NCBI GenBank assembly: GCA_009809945.1
Contig: WTPW01000928.1
Coordinates: 88,020-152,019 of the forward strand
DNA length: 64,000 nucleotides
From: Gigaspora margarita
Taxonomy: Eukaryota; Glomeromycota; Glomeromycetes; Diversisporales; Gigasporaceae
Reading direction: 5' to 3'
Shown: positions 33,869 to 44,419 of the stretch, piece by piece
How positions within the stretch are numbered: the first letter of the stretch is position 1
Layout: every line of letters begins with the position of its first letter
The notes under the pieces: model-generated
Database searches by the model: none
Told to the model about the DNA's origin: nothing
Seen by the model: only the letters and a program-made list of their open reading frames with translations
Translations under genes and position numbers: made by a program

Positions 33869-33879
33869 CTTGCAACTTG

Positions 33880-34570
33880 CCAAAAAAATCTAGTATTCTT
33901 GCAAAGTGCTAGAGAAGTTAAAGTTGGTATTTTTTTAAAGTACTTCAAAGTCCGGTTGCATTCTTCAAAGTTCCAAAGAAGTTAGAAATAAATAAATAAA
34001 AAAATAAGTAAAACAAAAAAAACAAACAAAAAAACAAAATATGTAAGCAAAACTTAATAAAAAAATAATGAAGCCCCAAATCTCTATTTCTTTGAAGTAA
34101 GAGTTTATGTTTAGAAATTGCCAAAATCAAGTTGTTTTTGTAAAGTGCCAGGTTAACATTCTTGCAAGAGCTAGAAAAGTTTGTGTTTGTTTGCAAAGTG
34201 TTGAAAAGTCTAAGTTGCATTTGCTTGCAAAATGCCAGGAAGTAAAGTTTTTTCTCACAAAGTGCTAGAATAAAATAAATTAATAAAAAAAATTTAAAAA
34301 ATAAAAAAAACAAAAGACAAAACAAAAAAATAAATAAAGCGAAACCTTGCAAAACCTTGCAAACCCATACAAAAAACTTGCACCTAACTAAATCATTTCT
34401 CTAAAAAAGCATCCTTTGAAATTTAGGAATTGCTAGAGAAATAAGTTGTGTTCTTGAAATATATCGCAATATGTCAAAAATCTGAGTGGTCTTGCAAAGT
34501 CAAATCAGTATTCTTGCAAGGTGCCAAAATGTTGTTGGTTTTCTTGCAAAGGGTTAATATTTTTGTAAAG
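33880..34570. repeat. Degenerate CTTGCAAAGTGCTAGA repeat region
   Basis: TTCTTGCAAAGTGCTAGAGA, TTTGTAAAGTGCCAGG, TTCTTGCAAGAGCTAGAA, GCTTGCAAAATGCCAGGA, CTCACAAAGTGCTAGA and CTTGCAAGGTGCCAAAAT recur at irregular spacing of 30-60 bp, separated by A-rich tracts. The 135-codon minus frame (33945-34352) is a low-complexity F/L-rich by-product. Confidence 0.55.
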
Positions 34571-35099
34571 TATAAAAAAAATTAAAAAATAAATAAATAA
34601 AAAAAAAAGAAAAAAACAAAACAAAAACAAAAAAAAATAAAATTAAACTAAAAAAACAATATAAAACAAAGCGAAAGAAAAAAAACAATATAAAACTGTA
34701 TAGATATCTAATTTATAAACAAAAGATCTGATCTGATCTTGTAATACAGAATTTGTAGATTAATTTTGATACATAATACAAAATTTTGAACTATTTTGAA
34801 AATATAGTTCAATGTATCTTTAGCATAACCCAGGCTACATATCTACTAATCTAGCTAATTCAGCCAGTTCTAAAATATTTTGAAATATTTCAATTACAAA
34901 ATATTTCAAAAAATATTTCGAATCCACTTTCGAAATATTTTGAAAACATTTTTAAAATATTTTGAAACCTAAAATATTTTGAAATATATTGTGATATACA
35001 AGATCTTTAAAAGATTTTGCATGTTTGCAAGATCTTTTGAAAGATTTTATATATTTATTTTGCTAATGTAAATATGAAACAATATTTGTAAATTTTTAT

Positions 35100-35170
35100 C
35101 TTTACTAGAATTTGAACCAGGAACCTCTAATATCTGAGTGGGCATCTAGACTACTAGGCTACAGGACCTA
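35100..35170 (-). ncRNA. tRNA-like sequence, probably a SINE head or tRNA relic
   Basis: On the minus strand, GGTCCTGTAGCCTAGTAGTC is followed by AGATGCCCACTCAGATATT and GGTTCCTGGTTCAAATTCTA. TAGCCTAGTAGTC fits an A box and GGTTCAAATTC fits a B box, at about the normal distance. Acceptor-stem pairing is poor, so a functional tRNA is unlikely. No A-tail or TSD was found. Confidence 0.5.
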
Positions 35171-35721
35171 TACCCTAATCTATTTGAGTATTGTTCTTTA
35201 TAGAGTTCTAAAAATAACTCTAATTCTAATTTTTTATATATTTTAATTTAAGAGTATAATATTATAGAGTCACTTTTAGAACCTATTAAGAACAGTATAT
35301 AAATTATTTTTATATATTTATTGAGAATAGTATTGCCAATTCATTAAGAATAGTATTTTTGCTATCAAGATATCTTTACTCAAATATTCAAAAATTCAAA
35401 ATATCTATTAAAATAGAAGTTATACCAAAATTTTTCAAACTTTGAACAAAAATATCTCATCAACTATCAAGTTAAATTCAATAAACTTTTTTTTTAAATT
35501 TTTTGAATTTATTTCAAATAAAAAAAAGTATATTAAATTTGACTTAGTAGTTGTTATAATATTTTTTAAAAGCCTAAAAAAATTTAGTATAGCTTTTATT
35601 TTAATAGATGTTTTGACTTTTTAAAACTTTGAACAATATTAGAAAATTTTTAACCAGATAATCATCAATATATAATGAAAAAATAATATATATTATTAAA
35701 ATATAACAATATAAATTAATA

Positions 35722-37190
35722 TAGGGTTGGGATCCTATGGCCTAGTAGTTAAACACCCAACCTTCTATGAATGGGTTTCAGATTCAAGTCCTAGTAGAGG
35801 TAGTTCTATGAATACAAATATACTCACTATGGGAAGTCCAAGTGAGTACAACTTTGGATTAGAAATTTTCAGAAGGAGGTCCATTGTGGAGAAGTTGGCT
35901 CTACATGTAATAGCAGTTACAAAAGGTTCTAATTATACAAAAGTTGTGTGTATAAATCCTCAAAAGCACAGGTAATACCAAAAACCCTAATGCAGTATTG
36001 AGGATCTTAATTGGGAGGATGACTGGGCAGTAATTTGAATTAGAGTAGTGAGAAAAGTGGTAAACACAAAGGACCTGTAGTAAACAATTGGCCTTACCAA
36101 ATTTGAAACACCTCTGATACTGTACAGAAGTTACTAACCAATAAGAAGTTGAAGCATGGAGGCATGTATATGTCAAGACCCAAAGGAGCTCTGGGTGTAC
36201 CCATATATGAGTCTTTAGATATTATGAATCTGGAACTACCAATACAGGTATAGCTGGTACAAGCAGTGTTTAAAATTCAATGTTCTCAGTGTTCTCAAAG
36301 AACATTATACAATTTTTGGGAACATAAATTATTAAAATATGTTCTCTATTTGAGAACATTCAAAAATTTTTTTAATATTAAAAAAATTTTAATTTTTCTA
36401 TATAAAGAACATTAAAATTTTACTAAGAACATTAAGAAATTAAAAATGTTCTTTTTGAGAACATAGAAAGAACATAAAACTTAATTTGAATTTTAAACAC
36501 TGGGTACAAGTACATGCAGTGATAACCAGAAGCTACAACTGCTAAGAATCATTATAAAACAATGACATACCTGTTATGAACCCTAAGCTTCAAGATGCCA
36601 TCTAACCATATTTGGCACTAAAAGCATTTGCAAAACATGCCCAGATATCTTATCACTATATAGAAAAGTATAGTCTTTAGCACATTACTAAATTGAGAAA
36701 TGAAGTCTAGATTTGAAATTGAAGGAAACCAGTTAGTTGCAGCAGCATGCAGGCTTGAGATACTTACCCAATGTGGTAGAGGCAGCTGCATAGCTTGAGA
36801 TATGAACTCCTAAAAAGTACGCTAGTAGAAACTTGAGAAATTCTCATTAGGTACACCAAACTGGAAGTATAAAGTGCCTACCTGGTAATATACACAAAAT
36901 TGGAAGTTTATATTAGGTAATGTGGGTAAAGTAGAAACATGTGAATACTAATTGGCAGTTGGTAAGGGATGTACAAAAACCAGATCAGCTGTATAGTAGG
37001 AATACAGAAGGCTCTAGTGGGTTTTAGCTATAAATAAATGGTTGTCTGACCTAAAGTCCTAGTCCCAATACTTGTATATAATATGCATGTGTTTATGGCA
37101 CTACCATATATCAATTCACTTAAATATTAATAAAAGTTTGTAGCAGATGCTACACCTGGAGTTCCCCTAAATATTAAAAAAAATTTTAAT
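35722..37190 (+). mobile_element. Long tRNA-headed retroposon, interrupted by a MITE
   Basis: The head GGGATCCTATGGCCTAGTAG with TTAAACACCC and, ~45 bp later, CAGATTCAAGTCCTAGTAGA has A-box and B-box-like phrases. The body is non-coding (the 82- and 91-codon frames at 35727-35975 and 35901-36176 show no domain). The 3' end has AATAAAAG, then CACCTGGAGTTCCCCTAAAT and ATTAAAAAAAA near 37175, although I could not find a clear TSD. A hAT MITE sits at 36264-36502. The extent is therefore approximate. Confidence 0.55.
36264..36502. mobile_element. 239-bp hAT-type MITE with perfect 8-bp TSD
   Basis: The termini CAGTGTTTAAAATTCAA and TTGAATTTTAAACACTG are perfect inverted copies. GGTACAAG lies on both sides (36256-36263, 36503-36510). 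GTTCTCAAAGAACATT and AAAGAACATTAAAA words make the inside self-complementary. Confidence 0.93.
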
Positions 37191-37199
37191 AGTGCAGTT

Positions 37200-37730
37200 G
37201 TAAAATAATAGATATCAATAATTAATAACTATTGATTAACAAAAATAAATTATTATACATCTGCAATTGTGTTTACTATCAAACTAATTCAAGTTAATAT
37301 AGTTACTAATCATTTAAAATTTGAACTTAGCAAATTTTTGGACCTATATTTTTTTTGTTATATTTGTAATACTAATTATAAGAATTTATAATTTATGTTA
37401 TACCAGATAATCTATTTTACTTTATCTTCCACTTTAACTTTTTAATTTTACAATAATTATTTATACTTAGAATTGATTTATATTTTTCAAATTTATTTAA
37501 ATTGATATACAATGATTATAAAATTGCTTTATTTTTATTGTTATACTAGATCTAAATGTTATACTGATAATTGCTTCAAACTTATAAGTCTTTAATTCTA
37601 ATCTCTTTAGCTTAACTTTTTTTGCTTTTTTTATTGTTGTATTAATTTTTTACTTTTAAAAAGCATAATAGTTTTTTATTAAAATTTTTTTAACTATTAC
37701 TTTGTTCTACTAATATTTTTTCTTTCTTTA
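37200..37730. other. AT-rich spacer
   Basis: No feature was recognised between the retroposon and the satellite. Confidence 0.5.
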
Positions 37731-37734
37731 AATT

Positions 37735-38960
37735 TTTACTTTGCTAGAAAGCATGAATTGGTAACAGGAATAGAGATCTTGACCAAGGCTAGTATAACAA
37801 ATATACTAGTTTTTTTTTTACTTTTTTTTGTTTTTTATTTACTAACACTTTTTTTTCTTTAAATTAGTACTTATTTAGAAAATGTAGAATGTTGGCAAGA
37901 ACAAAGTTCTTGTACTGTACTAGCTAGGGTTCCTCAAATTCAAATCAAATCAAATATTGGGTCAATTTGAATTTGATCAAATCAAATTGACCCTGATTTG
38001 AATTTGATTTGATTCAAATATTTGGATTTGAATTTGATTTGAATTTGAATTTTTAATAGTAATTTTCAAATCGAATCAAATATTTGTCAAATCAAATCAA
38101 ATTTGGCCAAATTTAAATTTGATCAAATCCAATATAGTCAAATTTGAATTTGAATTTGATCAAATATTTGATTCAAATATTTGAAGATCAAATCAAATTG
38201 CAGAACCCTAGTACTAGTATATAATAAATGTATAGTTCTTTTTTTTTTCTTTGTTTTTTTTTGTTTCTTACTTTTATTTTTGTTACTAACATGTTTTTTT
38301 TGTACTTTGCTAGAAAGTGTAAATTGGTAACAGGAATAAAGATATATTTTTTTGTTTTTTTATTTACTATCATATTTTTTCTTTAGGTTAGTACTTTGTT
38401 AGAAAATATAGAATATCACTAAGAACAAAGACTTGGGCTGTACTAATATATAACAAATATACTAGTTCTTTCTTTTTGTATTTTTTTGTTTTTTTTTTTA
38501 CTTTTATTTTTGTTACTAACAAGTTCTTATTGTACTTTATTAAAAAGTATAAATTGGCAACAGAAATAGAAATCTTAACTAGATATAACAAATATACTTA
38601 CTAGTTTCTTTTTTTATATTTTTTTTTGTTTTTTATTTACTAATACTTTAGTCTTTAGGTTAGTGCTTTACTTTGCCAAAAAATATAAATTATTGCCAAG
38701 AATGAAGATCTTGAGCTATACCAGTATATAAAAATTGTACTGGTTTTTTTTCTTTGTTTTTTTTGTTTCTTTTATTTTTGTTACTAATATATATTTTTGT
38801 ACTTTGCTTAAAAGCATGAATTGGCAATAGAAATAGAATTCTTGACCAAAAAAAGGATAACAAACATACCAGTTTCTTTTTTTATTGTTTTTACTTTTTT
38901 TTGTAGTTTGTACTTTGTCAAGAAACTTAAATAGGTACTAGAGAATAAAGATCTTGACTG
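37735..38960. repeat. Alternating two-unit satellite with poly-pyrimidine linkers
   Basis: Type-A units (TACTTTGCTAGAAAGCATGA, ATTGGTAACAGGAATAGAGA) start near 37738, 38312, 38532 and 38800. Type-B units (TAGTACTTATTTAGAAAATG, then GGCAAGAACAAAGTTCTTG) start near 37866, 38389, 38661 and 38907. Each ends with ATAACAAATATACTAG-like text and a T-rich linker. A MITE splits one B unit. Minus-strand frames of 61-91 codons within the array are repeat by-products. Confidence 0.7.
37925..38210. mobile_element. MITE of the TAGGGTTC family built of CAAAT/TTTGAA words
   Basis: The ends are TAGGGTTC and GAACCCTA. GTACTAGC (37917-37924) and GTACTAGT (38211-38218) match at 7 of 8 bases, an aged 8-bp TSD. 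The body is made almost entirely of AAATTCAAATC, TTTGAATTTGATT and their complements, giving extreme self-complementarity. Related elements: 56116-56400, 56409-56662 and the split one at 42658-44421. Confidence 0.8.
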
Positions 38961-39257
38961 TACTTCTTTAGAATGCAAAATGAAATATAAACAGAAATAT
39001 AAAGCCTGACAATTTAATGTATGAAGAAGACAAAAAGAATATTTATAACTAATAGTTGGGTTTGTTATAAAAACATGGAACATGAATTTTATAAATATGT
39101 GACAATGTTTTTAGCAAAAGTTTTATAAATAAAAAAAATTTAAAAATAAAAAGTTTGATATTACAAAATTATATATTTTAATTGATTATAACTATATCTA
39201 TTGATTACTATCTTATTTGCTATATATTAATTATTAATTATTTTGACTATATATTTA

Positions 39258-40190
39258 GAGAATTGCTATTTCCACCATGGTATTTTGCTATTTCCACCAT
39301 GGTTACACAAGATTTTCTATTTTTAGAATTAATATAATATATTATAAAATTACATTCTAACTTTATCTTTAACCCTAACCCTAACCCTAAAACTAATAAG
39401 TAAACTTTCTTTGGCTTCTAATTAAAAGTTGTAGAGCTCATTTTTCTGATTCTAATGGTAGTTAAATCATCAAAATCGGCCTGGTGGATCCCAAGATACT
39501 TGGGATCAAAGAAGAGAACATAAGGATNNNNNNNNNNNNNNNNNNNNNNNNNNNNNNNNNNNNNNNNNNNNNNNNNNNNNNNNNNNNNNNNNNNNNNNNN
39601 NNNNNNNNNNNNNNNNNNNNNNNNNNNNNNNNNNNNNNNNNNNNNNNNNNNNNNNNNNNNNNNNNNNNNNNNNNNNNNNNNNNNNNNNNNNNNNNNNNNN
39701 NNNNNNNNNNNNNNNNNNNNNNNNNNNNNNNNNNNNNNNNNNNNNNNNNNNNNNNNNNNNNNNNNNNNNNNNNNNNNNNNNNNNNNNNNNNNNNNNNNNN
39801 NNNNNNNNNNNNNNNNNNNNNNNNNNNNNNNNNNNNNNNNNNNNNNNNNNNNNNNNNNNNNNNNNNNNNNNNNNNNNNNNNNNNNNNNNNNNNNNNNNNN
39901 NNNNNNNNNNNNNNNNNNNNNNNNNNNNNNNNNNNNNNNNNNNATCCTTATGTTCTCTTCTTTGATCCCAAGTATCTTGGGATCCACCAGGCCGATTTTA
40001 ATGATTTAACTACCATTAGAATCAGGGAAATGAGCTCTACAACTTTCAATTAGAAGCCAAAGAAGGTTTACTTATTAGTTTTTAGGGTTGGGGTTAGGGT
40101 TAGGATCAAAGTTAGAAGTAGAATTAAATATATTATATTAATTCTAAAAATAGAAAATCTTGTGTAACCATGGTGGAAATAGCAATTCCC
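39258..40190. mobile_element. Long inverted-repeat element around an assembly gap
   Basis: Two arms of about 250-270 bp mirror each other: GCTATTTCCACCATGGTTAC, then telomere-like TAACCCTAACCCTAACCCTA, then AGTTGTAGAGCTCATTTTTC and CGGCCTGGTGGATCCCAAGA. TA flanks the ends (39256-39257, 40191-40192). The left arm has an extra tandem copy of the GCTATTTCCACCATGG phrase. The two bases-to-gap edges (CATAAGGAT / ATCCTTATG) are also complementary, so the unresolved centre is probably still palindromic. Open frames across the gap are artefacts. Confidence 0.85.
39528..39943. other. Run of 416 undetermined bases
   Basis: An assembly gap exactly inside the inverted repeat. The nominal length may be an estimate. 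Confidence 0.98.
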
Positions 40191-40579
40191 TATATTTATT
40201 TCAATTATAATTAATAGAATTGGCAGGGTAATTATTATAGATATATATCTCTATAGTTAGTAAACAATAATAATCAGTCTGCAAATTTTACTGATAAATA
40301 ATATCTAGATAATCAAATTCAATATTTTTTTTGAATTATATAAATTTAAAGAGTCCAAATAATTATAAATTATTGTATAGTAGATAAAAGAATATTAGTA
40401 TAATAGTATGAGCATATATCAGTTATCAGATCAAATATTTGTCAGAGATATATAGGCTGCAATGCAGCTCATAAACTTTGATGGGTATTTGGTTAAATCA
40501 CTAATATATATCTATATTATTGTATTAATTTTTTATCTATTCTACAATAATAGTATTATTTTTTAGCTATTGTTACATA

Positions 40580-40721
40580 CTGCCACACTAAAATTTTAAT
40601 CATATGTATTTGTATAGTTAAATTTTAAAATTATTGTTAGACAGAGCTGATTATAATATTAGCTTTGTCTAATAAGAATTTTAAAACTCAACTGTACAAA
40701 TATGATTAAATTTTGGTATAG
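40580..40721. mobile_element. 142-bp TA-flanked MITE
   Basis: AAAATTTTAATCATATGTAT pairs with ACAAATATGATTAAATTTTG, and GTTAGACAGAGC with GCTTTGTCTAA. TA lies outside both ends. Its right end is only about 20 bp from the retroposon at 40741. Confidence 0.65.
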
Positions 40722-40740
40722 TAGTAACAATATTGCTATA

Positions 40741-41903
40741 TAATTTTTTTTTTCACTTTGATGGACTCATGAGTACTTTTATTAAAACTAATTATAATAA
40801 AACTTAATCTGATTACAAAATCAAATTGCTTATTATACCCTTTCTAATATTCTAAGTCTTACTCTACCTAGCTGCCTTATAGGTGCCCAAATGTGCCTTG
40901 TCACAATTCAAAGAATTAGAACTTATGGCTAGCCTTGCCAAATCAGAATCTCTTTGAATCCCTCTCATATAGCATCTATGGTAAGAATAATCAAACCATC
41001 AAGAAAAAAAAAACTCAAAAGACAAGAAAAAAAGAAAGTAAAAAAAGGAAAAAGTATCAAAAACCTTTAACGACAACCAAAATAGAACAAAAATAAAAAT
41101 AAAAGATAAAAGGAACAAAAAAAATTCTGTTTTGATGAAGTCTAATCTAAGTGGATGCTCAGTAGAGTTTGAGCCTAAAATAATGCACTGAGATATAAAT
41201 AATTTAATATATTCTCAAATTATATAAGATAAGCAATGATATATAATACTATACAAGAAAACACCTTGTCAGAGTATTATATGTACAAATAGAAGAAATA
41301 TAAAAAAATCTAAACAAATATAGAGCTACACCTAAAGAATCTTCTAGAAGGAAATTTTATTTTGAGTAACCTCACAAAAACTTTATGTATTATTCATTGT
41401 TTATCTCAGTTACCCAAAACTAACTCGTGACTTGAATCCAAGTAGTAGGTGCCATTCCCGATTTGGATAACATAAAAATTATCGATCTTTTGGAAAGGGT
41501 AAGCTGAATTTTCCACTTTTTGGTAAAATTTTGAAAAGCCCAAAGAGAAATATCAAAGGTACCAAATTTATAAAGAGTGTAAGTTTTATGCTTTGAAGAA
41601 TAATATATCTGACCAAAAGTCTACTTCTGCCTAAGCTTCTGTAACTTCTGACAAAAAACTTTAGGGTTATTGCCTTACTATATCTTCTATAGTAATGAAG
41701 TCTTCTACCCAGAGAGCCAAACCCAAAAGGAGAAGTCTTTTTTAGCTTTATTTCAGTTTTCTCATATCCAATCTGAAACCCTTTATTTAAGTTGCTTCTA
41801 GATAAAGTCTTTGTTATATACAGAAATATTAATTTCAAAGTTTTCATAGATCAGTTTTTGTGGAAAAATTTGGTATGAAGGATCATCAGAAAGAGTTTCA
41901 CAA
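40741..41903 (-). mobile_element. Minus-strand retroposon related to those at 18087 and 54766
   Basis: Read on the minus strand it holds the conserved block (TTCAAAATTTTACCAAAAAG, then CAGCTTACCCTTTCCAAAAG; about 41475-41550), a pyrimidine-rich tract (about 40990-41130) and a 3' end AATAAAAGTACTCATGAGTC before a T10 run on the plus strand (the A-tail). TGCTATA occurs at both edges (40734-40740 and 41904-41910), a weak remnant of a target duplication. The 122-codon frame 41479-41847 covers the conserved block in the same register as the other two copies. Confidence 0.7.
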
Positions 41904-41949
41904 TGCTATAATAAATATTTTTATCAAATTTGATTTAATAGTTATCAAG

Positions 41950-42650
41950 GCATTTTTATTAAAGTTTAAAAAATTTTGGTATAACTTTTACTTTGATTAA
42001 CATTTTAAATTTTTTGAAACTTTAAATAAAGATATCTTGATAATCACCAAGTCAAATTTAAGGATAGAGTAAATATTGATTAGTTGTCATATGATCTCAC
42101 ATGCTAAAAAAATTTTATACAAAAATTGAAGATATTCTATTAGTAAAAGTTTTTAAAGATACAATCAAACTTTACTAAATTTTATTGTACATAGTTTAAA
42201 ATTCTTTTTTTATAATAATAAAACTTTGGTTCTTATATTATTTACAAAAACTTTACCTCTATATGTTATCAAATCTTTTTAAACTGATTGAAATTTTCTA
42301 GATAGTACAAAAATTACTAATTCTAATTGGTCAGATTTTTAATATTTACAATTATAATTGGTTGAATCAATATAGATCATATAATATTGTATAATTTGCT
42401 ACTTGATTACTATTAAAAATAACATATATTCACTCTATCTTAATAATTTTTTTAAATTTCTATATATCTGTAGAATTCATATAAAAATATCTATTGAATT
42501 TAAAAAAAATTAATATTTTGATTTATAAAGTATATGGATAGCAAATTAAAGGATTCAAATTAAAGAATACTAAAGCCAAATACATTATAAAATTATCTAA
42601 TATTTCTAATTTTTAATTAAAATTGATTATTATTAGAATTAGATTATGAA
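41950..42650. other. AT-rich spacer
   Basis: It contains one AAAGATATCTTGATAATCAC phrase of the 12-kb inverted-repeat family (about 42020-42050). Nothing else was recognised. Confidence 0.45.
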
Positions 42651-42942
42651 TAGAAACTAGGGTTCCGAAGTTTGATCCAGGTTTGATTTGAGTTTGATCA
42701 AACCCCAAATCAAACCAAACTCAAACTATAAATTTTATAAAGTTTGAAATCAAACCAAACTCAAATAAAAAATAATCAAACTCAAACCAAACCCAAATTT
42801 CATTCAAAGTTTGATTTGAGTTTGATTTGAAGTTTGCAAACTAGTTTGAGTTTGAATAATATAAATATATTTTTAAATTTTAAATGAGTTTCTTAATTCT
42901 TACTTTGTATTTAAGTAAACTTGTTTAAATTATAAAAATATA

Positions 42943-43667
42943 CCATATGTTATTGAAAATAAGCTACCTTTTTTGGATAATTTTGGATACTAAAAATCTG
43001 GGATACAATAGGATCCCGAAATATACATAGATAGGTCAGGTTAATTATAGGGTTACTAAAAAAGGTAGGATCTGCAGAAAAAACTTCAAAAATAAGCAAA
43101 AAAATTACTATAAATAAAAAAGATCTGCATAAAAAACCTCAAAAATAAGCAAACTTATACCTGACCTATCTATGTATATTTCGGGATCCTGATACAATCA
43201 ATTTTTGGTCAGTCGCCAATAGTTGTTATATAGTAAAGTCTAAATTTTACTATATAAATCAATTATTAGCACTTAAGTAGACTTATTGGAAGACTATACT
43301 ATACTTATGCTGAAAGTTTTATCAAAATAGGGGTATTTTTTATTATTTGACTTTTAATTTTAATGTTTATCGAATATATTTTGTTAATAAAATTTTAATC
43401 TCTTTGTTGAACGTAAAAATTAAAAACCAATTAATAAAAAGTTCTCCAATTTTGTTGTAAATTTCAGAGAATACGTATTTTGATCTCCTAAATAAGTTTA
43501 CTTAAACGACTTTAATCGATTTACTTAGTAAAATTTGGACATTACTATATAGCAACTTTTATCGATTGTGGGGTAGCTTATTTTCAGATCAAAGATTTTT
43601 TGAGTTTTTTGACCAATAGAAGGGGGTAGTTTATTTTTGGAAGTAGATTATTTTTGGCAATATACAG
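42943..43667. mobile_element. TA-flanked foldback element with the shared core, hosting a hAT MITE
   Basis: CCATATGTTATTGAAAATAA with GCTACC at the left pairs with TTATTTTTGGCAATATACAG at the right; TA flanks it (42941-42942, 43668-43669). The core arms are ATAGTAAAGTCTAAATTTTA and TTGGACATTACTATATAGCA. The 181-bp hAT MITE lies at 43010-43190. Confidence 0.85.
43010..43190. mobile_element. 181-bp hAT-type MITE, second copy
   Basis: The ends AGGATCCCGAAATATACA and TGTATATTTCGGGATCCT are nearly identical to those at 15406. A perfect 8-bp duplication GATACAAT flanks it (43002-43009, 43191-43198). Removing it restores the host phrase found in the paralogues at 33170 and 43740. Confidence 0.95.
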
Positions 43668-43678
43668 TATTTATATTA

Positions 43679-44230
43679 CTGCATGCTTCTGAAAATAAGC
43701 TACCTTTTTTGAACGATTTTGGACACAAAAAATCTGGGGTTGCTTATTTTTGGATCAAATCAATTTTTGGTCAATTACCAATAGTAGCTACATAGTAAAG
43801 TCTAAATTCTACTATATAAATCTATTATTTATGCTTAAGTAAACTTATTTGGGAGTCCATACTACCTCTATTCTAAAAGTTTCATCAAAATATAAGTACT
43901 TTTTATTATTTGACTTTTAGTTTTTATGTTCAATGAATATATTTTGTTATTAAAATTTTAATCTCTTCATTGAATGTAAGTATTAAATTCTAATTAATAA
44001 ACATTTCTTCAATTTTATTGAAAATTTTATGGTATACGTATTTTGATCTTTTGAATAAGTTTACTTAAGCGACTTTAATTGATTTCTTAGCAAAATATGG
44101 ACTTTACTATATAGAAACTTTCATCGATTGTGGTTAGTTTATTTTTAGGTCAAAGACATTTTTGCATTTCTTGACCAAAAGAGAGGGGGTAGTTTATTTT
44201 GAGAGGTAGCTTATTTTTGGAAATGTACAG
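43679..44230. mobile_element. Complete 552-bp foldback element with the shared core
   Basis: CTGCATGCTTCTGAAAATAA with GCTACC pairs with GGTAGCTTATTTTTGGAAAT with GTACAG; TA lies outside (43677-43678, 44231-44232). This is the best intact representative: uninterrupted arms meet in the ATATTTTGTTATTAAAATTT centre near 43940. Non-coding. Confidence 0.88.
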
Positions 44231-44419
44231 TATTCAAACTCAAACTAGTTTGCAAACTTCAAATCAATCCCAAATCAAACTCAAATTTAACTAAAAAGTT
44301 TGCTTCAAATCAAACTCAAATATTTTTTTTAATGCTAGTTTGAGTTTGGGTTTGATTTGAAATCAAATCAAACTCAAACTTGGCCTAAAGTTTGATTTGA
44401 TCCGGGTTTGTAGGAACCC

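Noticed and set aside
35100..35170. Functional tRNA gene
   Set aside because: A and B boxes are plausible but the acceptor stem does not pair; more likely a SINE head or relic.
37735..38960. Gene cluster from several 60-90-codon minus frames
   Set aside because: The frames translate a poly-pyrimidine satellite and repeat with it.
39418..40053. Two 189-codon frames on opposite strands across the gap
   Set aside because: Most residues are undetermined; the frames exist only because N is not read as a stop, and the ends are inverted-repeat arms.
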